64,000 nucleotides of DNA from Xanthostigma xanthostigma (Eukaryota > Arthropoda > Insecta > Raphidioptera > Raphidiidae), in NCBI GenBank assembly GCA_963575645.1, contig OY754475.1, forward strand, positions 8,184,001 through 8,248,000, read 5' to 3'. This document shows positions 1 to 10,111 of this stretch, one piece after another. The notes below the pieces were generated by a model. That model searched no databases. It was not told the origin of the DNA and saw only the letters and a program-made list of their open reading frames with translations. A program made the position numbers and the translations under genes. The first letter of the stretch is position 1. Each line of letters opens with the position of its first letter.

Positions 1-54
1 ATTGTTGTATTTAAATGCAATAAAAGTGTTCATATTGTTGTATTTAAATGCAAT
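1..54. repeat. two direct copies of a 33-bp unit
   Basis: The stretch ATTGTTGTATTTAAATGCAA occurs at 1-20 and again at 34-53. The window may begin inside a longer array. No coding content is seen. Confidence 0.8.
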
Positions 55-141
55 GAATCTCCGAAATTAGAATATGTATTGTAAAAAACAACACGATCCT
101 TACTCCATGCAACTGTGGTTTCGAGCGCGTCTCTCATGTAT

Positions 142-225
142 TTTGTTAAATAAGAAGTAACAATCAAAAGTCGGTTAAAGAAATTGCAATAATCGACTTT
201 TGATTTTTACTTCTCATTTAACAAA
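142..225. repeat. hairpin with arms of about 32 bp
   Basis: Positions 142-173 are the near-perfect reverse complement of 194-225 (TTTGTTAAATAAGAAGTA against TACTTCTCATTTAACAAA), with about 20 bases between them. It is probably a remnant of a fold-back MITE. The flanks show no clear target duplication. Confidence 0.75.
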
Positions 226-938
226 CAGTACTACAAAAGTGCATTTATATTTTGCCGCGTAGTCCAGTGCTGCCGCGGTGCAACACCTAGTGGTGCAATC
301 GGCTCATCAGACCTCCATGCGAATACCATGACATTCAATTTGTAAACAATCCATGTGAAGTCTATTAAAAATAAAAATGAGCTATAACAAGTCTATGCTC
401 TGTAATACATGATTCTTTTTTATTAACCGACGAAAAACAAAAACGGAGGAGGTTCTCAAGTCGACGCGTATATATTTTTTTTTTTTAGTTTTTTTTTTTT
501 TATTTATATTCATTTGAAATATGGATATTCTTGAAGATTCCATGAAGGCACATTTTGAAGGCATGAAAAAAAAATCAATGAACAAGGCCCACCATTAAAA
601 ATACAAATTTTTTTTCATATCATTTGTAAAATACTTATTTTGCATTAAAAAAAGAAGTTTCACTTCGTAATCTTTTCACTTTTTAATTTTTGTTGCACTT
701 TTTATAATAAATATGTTTTTTAATAAATTAATTTATTTAAATCTAACTTCAATCATATATTTTGTGATTTTTTAATAAAAGATTTGACGAGTGAATTTTT
801 CAAAAAACAAGAAAATAAAAAAAATTAAAAATTAAAAAAGAAATTAAAATATATGAGAAAAAAATTGAGAAAATAAATTAAAAATAAAAAAAACAATTAA
901 AAACATAAAAAAATTAAAAATTGAAGAAAAATTTCTTC
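226..938. other. AT-rich stretch without a recognised gene
   Basis: This is mostly A/T low-complexity DNA with poly-T and poly-A runs near 475-500 and 780-920. The only distinct site is a 13-base palindrome, GAAGTTTCACTTC, at 654-666, which recurs with variations elsewhere in the window. Confidence 0.6.
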
Positions 939-941
939 CAA

Positions 942-1022
942 TGATGCTGGCGGGGATCGAACTCAAGACCCTGTTATTAGTTATTACTAGCCTACGTCGT
1001 AACCCGCTCGTCCACGAGCACT
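942..1022 (-). pseudogene. tRNA-like sequence (tRNA pseudogene or SINE head)
   Basis: Read on the minus strand, this has an A-box-like TGGACGAGCGGG and a B-box-like AGTTCGATCCC at spacing typical of a class II (Leu/Ser-like) tRNA. The ends can form about five pairs (GTGCT with AGCAT). The T-arm stem does not pair, so a functional tRNA is unlikely. A SINE head or pseudogene fits better. Confidence 0.45.
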
Positions 1023-1697
1023 CACACAGTATACGCTGTTATTATGGTACAGAAGTATATATGGGTGATACGAAAAATCGGTCCTATGAAAGTCACGTGG
1101 TCACAGAACTATAAAACTTGGAAACTTGCTTCATATACACGGCGTTATATGGGACAAAGGCAAAATCAATGTATAAGAATACGCTAGAGATTCGTTGGCA
1201 TTTAGCACAGAAAAGAATCTCTAGCGAGATTCTTCGATCTAACATACAATCTTTATCATCATCAAATACCAGATGAGGGTATATATTTCTAATACCGGAT
1301 CTCGCACTAATAGCGTTATATTCTCTGATAAAAGCTTCAGAGAAAAAATTGACACAAGACAAAATCACATCAAATAAAAACTTTAAGAATAAAATATGGT
1401 CTGACAATTGTGTTGAAGACCCTCATCTCTCGTTTTAAAATTTAAAACGTACACGTAATAAAATAAAAGAGTATATAAAGTGACACGAAGTGTGTCGGCA
1501 CTGGCCGAAGGCATCGACGCAAAATAAAGGAACAGCGTGTCACGTGACGCATATTACATAATGTATGCAGAAACGACGTCACATTCGCTGCGAAGAAGAT
1601 ACAGAAGAGACCTCTGTCCATGAGTTTGTTTTTACCTGCATCATTGTGCATGAAAAACTACTCCACAGGGTCGTACTTTCGCCCGAAATCGACACAA
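1023..1697. other. no recognised gene
   Basis: Two open frames on the minus strand (104 and 69 codons) have no recognisable motif and no supporting context. I see no clear repeat boundary. Confidence 0.4.
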
Positions 1698-1862
1698 CAA
1701 ATAATAATAATAATAATATAATATATTGCCACACCAATACAATATTGACATTGTCACAAATTCACCAACACTATAAAAGCATTTCTCTGTCAAAAACTGT
1801 TTTAGTTTACTTTTAAAATTGTTTAAAACTTTTATATCTTTTAAAGAATTTGGCAAACTGTA
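1698..1862 (-). pseudogene. 5'-truncated Jockey-like reverse transcriptase, C-terminal stub
   Basis: The minus-strand frame reads a segment with LNNFKSKLKQFLTEKCFYSV and then GEF. This is the ending typical of ORF2 proteins of Jockey/BS-type non-LTR retrotransposons (FNxLP..LKxFLxxxxFYSxxEF). It is followed by an (ATT)n tail at about 1700-1728, as at other non-LTR 3' ends here. No reverse transcriptase catalytic motif survives, so this is a short dead-on-arrival copy. Three other tails of this kind occur, near 13.3, 27.5 and 42.3 kb. Confidence 0.75.
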
Positions 1863-1911
1863 TAATATAATAAAATACTATTGGTCGGATGCAGAGTATA
1901 GGGTGGGGATA

Positions 1912-2137
1912 ACTGAGTCGATCGCAGCGTGAGCTGTGGACTAAATAAATCATGCAGCGGGGTTATAGAGTATGATTTCATGTCGCGGTCAGATATCGTT
2001 TTCGTCGCGCTCCCCGCCATATAGTTGATTAAGAAGCTTTCGCGGTTTAAAACAATAATAACAAGGCAGTTCAATCCCGCTCTATTACCCGCTAGCGGCG
2101 CTAGTAGCCTTCGTGAAAGTAAACGTCGAATAATATA
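1912..2137 (+). repeat. repeat E, copy 1
   Basis: This runs from the GTCGATCGCAGCGTGAGCTG region to GCTAGCGGCGCTAGTAGCC. A diverged copy lies inverted at 21966-22198. E is followed directly by repeat F in both places, so E and F are probably parts of one element, possibly LTR-like. No coding sequence was recognised. Confidence 0.65.
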
Positions 2138-2159
2138 TATATTTTTTATTTTTCTGTAA

Positions 2160-2975
2160 ATAATAGTTATAGATACTCAAAGTATAAACACTAGATATAT
2201 CTCTTTAACCGGGTATAAAAATTTCGATAATAAAATGTTTCGTTTAATTACTATTAAAAACGATCATTTGATACAATGTTATGATGGCGGACGCTAAACG
2301 GTGCTGCCGTCACGCGCCCAGCGTATGACGAAACTTCTGCATGCAGTAATTTTATTGTCCTGGTTATTTTGCATGGAATTTGGACAAGAAAACGTGTTTA
2401 ACGGAATTTCTATCCATCTGCATTCGAGAACCGCTGAGGCGATTTTGATGTCACCCAGTAGTCAAATTCACCTGTTTATGTACTGTGAAAGATTAATGGC
2501 CGTGCATAGAAACGTGATAGCATCTTAGTGCCATCTGTCGTCACAAATTCGAAGAAGTTTCGACGCTGTCTTCTACAATGAGTATCTTGTTAATTGGGTA
2601 TAAAAATTTCGATAATTAAATTACAGTTAATTGAAAAACGATCATTTGACACAATGTTACAAGGGAATGAAAAATGGCGGACGGTGGACGGTGCTGCCGT
2701 CACGCGCCCAGCGAATAACGAAATTTCTACATGCAGTAATTTTATTTTCTTGATTATTTTGCATGGAATTTGGACAAGAAAACGTGTTTATCGGAATTTA
2801 TATCCATCTGCATTCGAGAACCGCTGAGGCGATTTTGATGTCGCCCAGTAGTCAAATTCACCTGTTTATGTACTGTGAAAGATTAATGGCCGTGCATAGG
2901 AACATGATAGCATCTTAGTGCCATCTGTCGTCACAAATTCGAAGAAGTTTCGACGCTGTCTTCTACAATGAGCTG
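2160..2975 (+). repeat. repeat F, tandem duplication of about 385 bp
   Basis: Two nearly identical units start at GGGTATAAAAATTTCGATAA, at 2211 and 2596, a 385-bp period. Each contains GCTGCCGTCACGCGCCCAGC and ends near TTCGACGCTGTCTTCTACAA. The upstream junction TCTCTTTAACCGGGTATAAA is also found inverted at about 21408-21430. Open frames of 75-77 codons inside the units differ between copies and look incidental. Confidence 0.8.
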
Positions 2976-3240
2976 GATGAGAAAGCTCTCAGCTTCAACA
3001 CATAGGTAGAGATAATATAGGTAACGTATGCTATATGTTGTACAGCAATAAAAGCTCTCAAGCTCTGTACGTGTTTGTACAAGTTTGCTTACATTCCTTG
3101 AATACATTCTCCCGTGTTACGTCACAAGCCCACGGTACTGTGTAAATAACTGTGCTCTTTGTCGTAACCTATCTAAATAATCGGGTTAAAAGAAATTGCT
3201 ATGATTTCTTCAAACGCCTTATAGTAGGGGAGCTATCAGA
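2976..3240 (+). other. unclassified end of the F block, possibly LTR-like
   Basis: This holds an AATAAAAGCTCTCAAGCTCT stretch and a following T-rich part that could be the polyadenylation region of a solo LTR. I could not find the matching 5' end, so this is only a suggestion. Confidence 0.25.
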
Positions 3241-3305
3241 CATTTTTACCCGACTGCGGCGAAGCCAAAAGGAAGGGTTATGAGTTTAGCAGTCTATGTA
3301 TGTTT

Positions 3306-3575
3306 GTAACAATTATTATTATTTTATTCAACATATTTATTAACGTAAGTTTGTAACACGAACATTATTTAATTCAATATATTTATTAACGTAAGTTTGT
3401 AACATGAACATTACTTAATTCTACACATTTATTTATTTAAGTTTTTTAACATGAACACTACTTCCTAGTTCATACGCTCCGCTGCCATCTTGCCTCTGTT
3501 TTTCTACATGACCACCAGGGCACACCAGTGGCGGCGCGGCTTCCTAAGACGTGGTGTTTTATGTTTGTATTTACG
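3306..3575 (-). mobile_element. MITE-like repeat K, copy 1 (three 46-bp internal units)
   Basis: Three diverged 46-bp units containing ATTAACGTAAGTTTGTAACA are followed by a unique end with CGCTCCGCTGCCATCTTGCC and AAGACGTGGTGTTTTATG. The same unique end and the same 46-bp unit occur at 10795-11012 and 49944-50516 in the opposite orientation, with about two and eleven units. The family therefore carries a variable internal minisatellite. Confidence 0.75.
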
Positions 3576-3715
3576 GATGTTCCGCCGTAGCGCCTAACCT
3601 ATTTATCCGATTTTGATAAATAAGGTGTCAATCGATTCGTTATTATGGCCCGGGTAACATAGGCAACGTTTATTTTTGAATTTTGGTTCCAGAGGTGATC
3701 AAATTGAAAACAAAT

Positions 3716-3998
3716 AAAAAAATAACTTCAAAATCTAAAACCTGACTGCTGAAAAGTATGAAACAAGAAAATATTTTCATCTGAGGATAGCCGTGGTCGT
3801 ATGCCATCTCATATATGTGAGGCCACTCTATAGATGTATAGCGTGATGCACTTTGCCCTAGAGCTTATGATCGCTTACTACTGTTAAAATGTTATGTTTT
3901 GTTAGGGTAAGTGGCATATGACCACGGCTATCCTCAGATGAGAATATTTTCATACTTTTCAGAAGTCGGATTTTAGTTTTTGAACTTATTTTTTCGGG
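3716..3998. mobile_element. fold-back element J
   Basis: The left arm (about 3716-3807) and right arm (about 3912-3998) are inverted copies around ATAGCCGTGGTCGTATGCC and GGCATATGACCACGGCTAT, with a loop of about 100 bp. A partial copy of one arm is at 17225-17330, directly next to fold-back element I. Confidence 0.8.
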
Positions 3999-4015
3999 TA
4001 GGTATTTTAGGCCCT

Positions 4016-4162
4016 TGTGATATAATATACTATTTCTGACAGCGCTTTTGGCAGCCGAAATGTCACTATAATATAAATGACTTTTTATGATATTTTGTGG
4101 TTATGACAATTTTCTTTGTACATATTGTACAAAGCAGAAAATAAATATTCTATTCTATATCA
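4016..4162 (+). repeat. 3' end of a non-LTR retrotransposon
   Basis: An AATAAATATTCTATTCTATA tail (polyadenylation signal plus a pentamer repeat) follows AT-rich sequence. The same type of tail occurs inverted near 62040-62075. No coding sequence remains. Confidence 0.5.
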
Positions 4163-4435
4163 ATTAGAACAGTGTATAGTTCGTCACCGGGCACAAAAGA
4201 CTCATTGCTTTTCTTAGAGCTGTGCACTTCCCGACCCCTCCGGCTTCATTTACCCAATGCGTTTGAAGTTTTAACATTATGTGGGACAACACCACACCAG
4301 ATATGCATGCATTACTCCATATTCATCTAAAGGAAAACAGGTCATGTATTATGGCATACATCACTCACCGATTCACTGACCGGATTTCTGTCTTCTTTTT
4401 CTCAAAGGGCAGACGTTTTAAACGTTACAGTTTAT

Positions 4436-4960
4436 TACAGTGCAGCTACTGTTTGCTACAATTGTTAAGAACACCCATTGTTACGACGCTATCAACATTA
4501 GAAAAATTTTATTGACGTGATAAAGTCTTATTGATGAAACACCGGCAGCACGCACGAAAAAGGGTCACGTTCCGCCTGAGCCTGAGCGTGCAAGCGAGAG
4601 CGCGATATAAGCGATAGAGAGGCACGATCGGCCCAAGCGTGACGTCAGAGAGTTCATCAATGTTTCTTTATGACGTTATCACGTAAAACTATCGTCCGTA
4701 AACCGACTTTACAGACAACCAATTTTTTTTTCAAACAATGTCACTGTCGGGATACGAACCCCGAACCTTTACACTATCGCGGCGGACTGAGTTACATTAC
4801 ACTCAACTGTCAATCATTCTAATATTTATAGAATTGTAACTGGTTTTTCCCACGTCATGCAAGAGTCAAATATATCAGTTAACGCTAGATATGAACCTTC
4901 ACAGTAGTGAGAGCTATTGTAACAATGGGTTTTCTTAACAATTGTAGCAAACAGTAGCTA
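4436..4960 (-). mobile_element. MITE C, copy 1, interrupted by B
   Basis: The ends carry the terminal inverted repeat CAGCTACTGTT / AACAGTAGCTA. Compared with the uninterrupted copy at 23759-24060, this copy is split by element B at 4511-4730 and resumes with TCAAACAATGTCACTGTCGG. The interior has a tRNA-B-box-like GGGTTCGTATCCCG (minus strand), so C may have acquired a tRNA-like segment or may be a SINE/MITE hybrid. Confidence 0.8.
4511..4730 (-). mobile_element. MITE B, copy 1, inserted in C
   Basis: On the minus strand it begins with an A-run, TTGGTTGTCTGTAAAGTCGG and a short hairpin, and ends in TTTATCACGTCAAT. Both ends match the B copies at 27737, 43095 and 59746. The surrounding sequence joins up as MITE C once B is removed, which defines B's borders to within a few bases. 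Confidence 0.85.
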
Positions 4961-5006
4961 TACACTTTATTCAAGTGTGTAGGCTTTCACGGCTGATGTT
5001 GATCGA

Positions 5007-5403
5007 AATCTTCTTGGTTTCCGGGCTTGTATGCCGTGGTCCATTAGTATCTATACCTGACGTTTCGTCTACAACTGCAGTAGACATTATCAAAGGCGAT
5101 CAAATAATTTCAACCGCAAGGATGATAGTTTGACTCTAAGTAAAACCTGGACACCAGCACTGTGCAATACCAACCCACTGAATCACAGAAGAGCATACTA
5201 CGACCGAGTAGAGAACACGAGCACGCTGACCATAAAAGACGAAAGTACCACACTTGTCGACACACTTACCTGTGAGCAGCCTAGAAGGACACTTCGCCCG
5301 CTACCACATCGCCTTTGATAATGTCTACCGCAATTGTAGAAGAAAACGTCAGGTAGAAATATAAATGGACCACGGCATACAAGCCCGGAAACCAAGAAGA
5401 TTT
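5007..5403. mobile_element. Penelope-like fold-back, hammerhead-like family 3
   Basis: The arms at 5007-5100 and 5308-5403 are inverted copies (GGGCTTGTATGCCGTGGTCC against GGACCACGGCATACAAGCCC) around a loop of about 210 bp with no recognised coding content. Each arm contains GATAATGTCTAC, a short loop, GTAGACGAAACGTCAGG or a variant, and a stem I pairing CCT with AGG. This is the layout of a hammerhead motif, but the core reads TTGATAA instead of CTGANGA, including a change at the catalytic G8. Penelope-like elements are known to carry such motifs in their terminal repeats; the assignment here is inference. Confidence 0.65.
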
Positions 5404-5480
5404 GGAAAACTTAGGATTGAAAAGTTCTGACGCAATCAGTTGTTCCAAGCAATTTAACAGACACTATATTTTTTCCTATA

Positions 5481-6066
5481 CTAGTGTGACCTGTGCGAAT
5501 TATTCGCACTAAATAAGTATAATAATTATCACTTTACAAAATTATTTTTTAAATATGATTGCAGGTATTCAATTCGTTTCTAATTTTGCACACTGCTTAT
5601 AACGTTCTTCTTTTTGTTTTATTACAATATGAAGCTCAGATGACAGATCGAAGAAATATTGTACTAAAATTGTCATATAGAGGCGCAAGTAGCAAAAGCG
5701 TTAAGGTCAGATGGCATCATGCAGCATTGCTGTGACGTTGTTCAGCGTTGCTCGCTGTTTCAAAATTAAAACCGTCAGATGGCAGTATGCAGTATTGTCT
5801 GTTGTATTACAATATGAAGGTCAGATGACAGATCGAAGTGTTGACGTTGTTTCAAAATTAAAGCCGTCAGATGGCAGACGTTGATCAGCGTTGCTGTATT
5901 TTAATTAATTTACAAAAACAAAAGCAATAATAAATTTTTTAGTTGTCGATGTCAGTAGAGCAAGCAATTATCTGTAAAATGATATATAATTTATGTGGAG
6001 AAATTGTGAGGTTTTTTCTAAAAAGAGAGGCAAACATCTTTAACCTTAGGGTATTAATATATATGA
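5481..6066 (-). mobile_element. non-autonomous Helitron, copy 1
   Basis: On the minus strand the element begins A|TC (TCATATATATTAATAC) and ends with a 7-bp-stem hairpin GTGCGAATAATTCGCAC, eight bases, then CTAG|T. These are the Helitron hallmarks: 5' TC, a 3' hairpin before CTRR, insertion between A and T, and no target duplication. Three more copies (21480, 52799, 58062) share exactly the same two ends and the A/T target. There is no Rep/helicase frame, so it depends on a partner. Internal direct repeats around TCAGATGACAGATCGAAG vary between copies. Confidence 0.92.
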
Positions 6067-6725
6067 TATAAAATGTAAAAAGTAGCTCTTTAAAACTCAA
6101 TATAAATGCAATCGTCTGCCAGTCTACGACAACTATGGACATCATACTCTATTGAAAACAATATCCTGGTATTCTAGAAATGTATCGGTTTATTTAAAAT
6201 TTCCAATTCAAAACCAAATACAATATCCTACCCTACAATACAAGCAATCAGTACTCAACCAAGCTACAGATTATTCTATCGTGAGAGAAAATGTTCAGCA
6301 GTGCATAGTCCCAGCGGGACACTTGCCGGGGAACTACTGCACTGCGCTACACAGTGGAGTGCATCATAAACAATTAAGAACATCTTGTTCAGGCAACCGA
6401 ATCTCACACTAAAATAGATAGAAATATATGCTAAAATAGAGAATTATTTTGATTCACTTACTTGCCAAGTCCAGTAAACTATAGTTAAATAAAGACATGA
6501 TAATTCATTGGATAGAAATAGAGGTTTAAGTGGATTAAGGTGTTATGTAAATTTTGATTAACAAATGGCCTTCTAGTATTATTAAATCGATTCAAGAAGA
6601 CATTCGTGGAATAACGGAGTAGAATCTGTAACTATATAAATCCGGGAAGGAAACAAGTTGTGGTAGCGATATGAGTGTGTTAATTCTTCGTTTTAATGAG
6701 GGCAAATGCACAATTTATATTTCTT
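6067..6725. other. no recognised gene
   Basis: An 86-codon open frame at 6152-6412 shows no known motif. A short segment around 6689-6715 (TTAATGAGGGC) recurs at about 7133, which suggests repeat debris on both sides of the next element. Confidence 0.4.
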
Positions 6726-7296
6726 TACTCAAATCTTTGATTAACGTCTGATAAGAATTCTTCAATAAATAAAATTATCGACCAATTTTTCAGACAAATA
6801 TATTTAAAAAAAATTGTTTGTTATTAATTTTTCTTAATTTTCAAAAATTATTTTAAAAAATTCAATCTAAATCCTATTGTAAAATAAGTAGATACTATTT
6901 CTTTTCTATATTTTTTAGATTACATATTTCTGAAGAAGGTCCGAATCCAGACCGAAACGTCAATGTATATTTCATTACGATGTGTACGAATTAACAGTTT
7001 GGTACTGGTACCGAAGGATGTCACTGTTAGTTTAAACATTGTAGATACGAACTTTCAGGTACCTATATCACACTGAAATGATGCAATACGGAAAATACAC
7101 ATTGTGATGAAACATGCATCGCCCTCTTCGTCTTAATGAGGGAAGTGCACAATATATGTTTCATCACGATTTGTACGAATTAACGCAGGTAAAATCGAAT
7201 CAGGAGAAATCCATATAAATGATAAAAGAACCTCAATAACAATCAAACTTAATCAAATTTATTGAAGAGTTCTAATCAGACGTTAATCAAAGATCA
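6726..7296. mobile_element. hammerhead-bearing repeat (family 1), degraded fold-back
   Basis: The outer ends are inverted: CTTTGATTAACGTCTGAT at about 6730 and ATCAGACGTTAATCAAAG at about 7273. Inside the left half is the shared segment AATTATCGACCAATTTTTCA followed by a hammerhead-like motif at 6930-6967. The central part (6970-7200) has diverged and contains direct repeats of TGTACGAATTAAC. Confidence 0.65.
6930..6967 (+). ncRNA. hammerhead-ribozyme-like motif, family 1
   Basis: This reads CTGAAGA, a stem II hairpin (GGTC / GACC, with one mismatch at the top), then GAAACGTC. The C at the cleavage position (GTC triplet) is retained. The self-complementary ACGT forms the very short stem III described for the minimal hammerheads of Penelope-like elements, which are thought to act as dimers. 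Activity is not shown. Confidence 0.6.
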
Positions 7297-7299
7297 AAT

Positions 7300-7976
7300 T
7301 TAATGTATCACAGTCGAATTTTGACCACTGTGCGACCGCGAGTAGGAACAAATGACAATGGTTTCTTTTATTTTTGGACATTTAAAGTTGCTGCCCCGCT
7401 GACTTAATATGAATTTATAATATTGAGTCCTCGACTGCACCGATCTACGCGTTAAATGAATAAAAATAATTATGCGGATAAGATATGCAAGCATAATTGT
7501 AAAAAATGCAAGCGTTACAACAGTGTTTGAGAATTGCTGACATATATAAAACAGGTCTCTCTCTCTTTTTCTCTCTTTCTCCGTTTGAGTCGTTTTAAAA
7601 CAAGAAAGGAACATCGCTTCATCATAATATCTAACTGAATTGTTGAAAGATACACCTGTCATACGAGGAGACGTCATTATACAAAACGTATATGACTGCC
7701 GTTTTTAACAATGTGTAGCTACAACATTCAGCTGTCATTAAACAAACGACAGTCGTCGTTTCAATTGTTATATGTATATGAATACAATATTATAGTGTAT
7801 ACGCCCGAACGCCGAGTACAAGTCAACCGGGTTGCCACGGCAACCCATCAGAAAATAATTGCATAGAAATTCACACGGCCGATCTATTTCGAGATGTATC
7901 TACAGGTGGGGTTGCGAAACAGACAACGACTTAAAAAATTTTAATTTCGGATCACGTTTTTGTGGAAAGAGCATCG
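7300..7976. other. no recognised gene
   Basis: A 125-codon minus-strand frame (7300-7677) has one hydrophobic stretch (TLAFFTIMLAYLI) but no recognised family. A CT-rich run lies at 7556-7580. I cannot support a gene here. Confidence 0.35.
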
Positions 7977-7984
7977 ACTTAAGA

Positions 7985-8280
7985 TGATTTCGCTACTCGA
8001 TTTTTTTTTAAGTGAAACTTCTTTAAGCGCTTCCCCTTCTCTGACTTCAACCGGCTGCTGAGGGGAAGCAGTGAGAGAAACTTTTCTACTCTCTCTGTCA
8101 AAGCGTCTTGCGCACTCTACACGCATGCGAGGCGTGTACTGTATAGCGCTTTGATAGAGAAAAGAAACGATTCTTCTACTCTTTCCTTTTAACTGCCAGT
8201 TAAAGTCGGAGAAGGGGCATTCTTTTCACTTGTCATCTGATTCAGAGCAATTTGACATTTTCAAATCCTGAAATAATAAA
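7985..8280. repeat. dispersed repeat W, copy 1
   Basis: This shares GTCGGAGAAGGGG, TTTCACTTGTC and CGCATGCG blocks with 62945-63110, and AGTGAAACTTCTTTA-like blocks with 28710-28740. Copies at both 8 and 63 kb sit next to hammerhead family-1 repeats. No coding role is evident. Confidence 0.5.
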
Positions 8281-8404
8281 ATTGTTAAAAAAGTCCAGAA
8301 CTTAAGATATTTAAAATCTTTGATTAACGTCTGATTAGAATTCTTCAATAAATAAAATTAGCGACCAATTTTTCAGACATATATTAACAAAAAATAATAA
8401 TTAA

Positions 8405-8442
8405 TACATTGACGTTTCGGTCCGGATTTGGACTTTCTTCAG
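8405..8442 (-). ncRNA. hammerhead-ribozyme-like motif, unit 1
   Basis: On the minus strand: CTGAAGA, stem II AGTCC / GGACC (four clean pairs), GAAACGTC. All core bases except variable position 7 match, and the GTC triplet is present. Stem I can pair TTG with AAT, then a 2x2 internal loop, then TAG with ATT. Confidence 0.65.
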
Positions 8443-8614
8443 AACTGATCTAAAAAGATATAAAAATAATTAATAGTTAGTTTCTAAATCATATTTGAAA
8501 AAATTCGTTACAAGTTTTTAAATTATTAACAAATAGATATTGAAAAAATAATTACAAACAAATTTTTTAATTTATTTAAAATTAATTAATATATTAACAA
8601 AAAATAATAATTAA

Positions 8615-8652
8615 TACATTGACGTTTCGGTCCGGATTTGGATCTTCTTCAG
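8615..8652 (-). ncRNA. hammerhead-ribozyme-like motif, unit 2
   Basis: It has the same arrangement as unit 1, with stem II GATCC / GGACC (one A-C mismatch) and GAAACGTC. Cleavage at both motifs would release a monomer of about 210 nt. Confidence 0.65.
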
Positions 8653-8800
8653 AACTGATCTAAAAAAATATAAAAAAATTAATAGTTAGTTTCTAAATCA
8701 TATTTGAAAAAATTCGCTACACGTTTTTAAATTATTAACAAATAGATATTGAAAAAATAATTACAAACAAATTTTTTAATTTATTTATAATTAATTAATC

Positions 8801-10110
8801 CATTCATTCATGGATATGATTGAAAGTAGTAGTGCCTTAAAAGAAAGAAAAAACAATTAAAAAAAAAAATTATTACAAAATAATATTATATATTATTAAA
8901 TTTCACTTATAACGCGCGAAAGTCTCAAATTTTTTTGTTTTTGGGGTGGGTAGATACGCAGAGTGTGACCATTGTCGATTGTTAATGGCTATTAATCTGG
9001 AAAGCTAAAAATAGATGGTGCTAGTGCGGTTGACATCAATCTTTGTTTACTTCTATGCAGTGACGAAAGTATTCTACGAAAGTTTATTGATAATTGTAAA
9101 TAAAATGTCTGTGTTGTATTTGCCTTTGTGCACCTCGAAAACATCAGTTAAAATTATGTTAATATAGGAAAAGTTGAGGTTATAAACAACTTGCCATTCT
9201 ATTAAGTGTTCTTTTTTCCCAATAACTTTTGCATTTCAATTTCTCAATTCATTTTATAACTCCTTGACATTCTAACCTTAAATATTTTTTTAACCGTATT
9301 ACATCGCTGGTATTTTATGAGGCCCCCAACCACATTACCGCCATTAAGTGGGAGCAAGATCGGACATCTCAGCCATTGGAGCCACCATTTTAAATAAATT
9401 ACCAGCATCTACTTCAAGTTTATGCTCGTTGGAATGGTTACGTCATAACGATATCCAATTTTTATTACCAAACTTCGTTAACGAAATTTCCGTAACTGTC
9501 CCGTTACCTCCACCATAAACGTTCCTTTTCTCCCACCATGCCATGTTAAATTAATATACGGACAACACAAAGATAACACGTGGTTCGGCAGGTCCCATGT
9601 ACGAAACAGGGATGAATGTTAACAGTAAATCGTAGGATTAAAGTTGTTGAGCGTTTATAATCTAGGATTCAAGTTTTAACGCCTTAGTATTACACCATGA
9701 TAATCGGTTTTAGTGTATTGATATTGTTTTAAAATGTAACAGATATATAGACGCATGATTAATAAACTCATTAATGTTGTAAAATAATAGCAACAGTGAT
9801 TTTTATGCTGAATGACACGAAATATGTGTACGGCGAGTAATCTTAATCTAACTGTATTAGCGTGAATAATGTAACATATACAATAGATATGAATTCAGAT
9901 GCATGTGCACAAAAACAAAGAATGTTTTATACAGAATTGGGTCGACGTGATTACAATATGCCATTATTTTTATACAATAAAAAGATATCTATCCGTTTCA
10001 CGTGCAATATTGTAGTATGAAATAAAAATAGCTCGACCTCAATAACTCGAAGAGAAAATACAAATATTTCCTGCTAAAGAGCTATGTTTCCCAATCAAGT
10101 GTGTTGTCCC
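8801..10110. other. no recognised gene
   Basis: This is 1.3 kb of AT-rich DNA without a long open frame, palindrome or tandem repeat that I could see. It could be old transposon sequence or host intron/intergenic DNA. Confidence 0.4.
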
Positions 10111-10111
10111 G

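Larger units (their letters stand above)
8314..8800 (-). mobile_element. tandem dimer of a 210-bp hammerhead-bearing unit (retrozyme- or Penelope-LTR-like)
   Basis: Unit 1 is 8381-8590 and unit 2 starts at 8591. They are nearly identical over about 210 bp and each carries one family-1 hammerhead motif on the minus strand. The left flank holds the conserved CTTTGATTAACGTCTGATTA and AAATTAGCGACCAATTTTTC. Tandem units of roughly 200 bp with one type I hammerhead each are what is described for animal retrozymes and for the tandem terminal repeats of Penelope-like elements. No open frame of note is present. Confidence 0.75.

Noticed and set aside
5130..5318. 62-codon frame in the loop of the family-3 fold-back, as a Penelope protein fragment
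   Set aside because: No reverse transcriptase or GIY-YIG residues can be seen in it, so it was left unassigned.
7300..7677. 125-codon open frame with one possible membrane helix, minus strand
   Set aside because: No family resemblance, no repeat or gene context, and a CT-rich run within the frame accounts for part of it. It cannot be excluded as an exon but is not supported.
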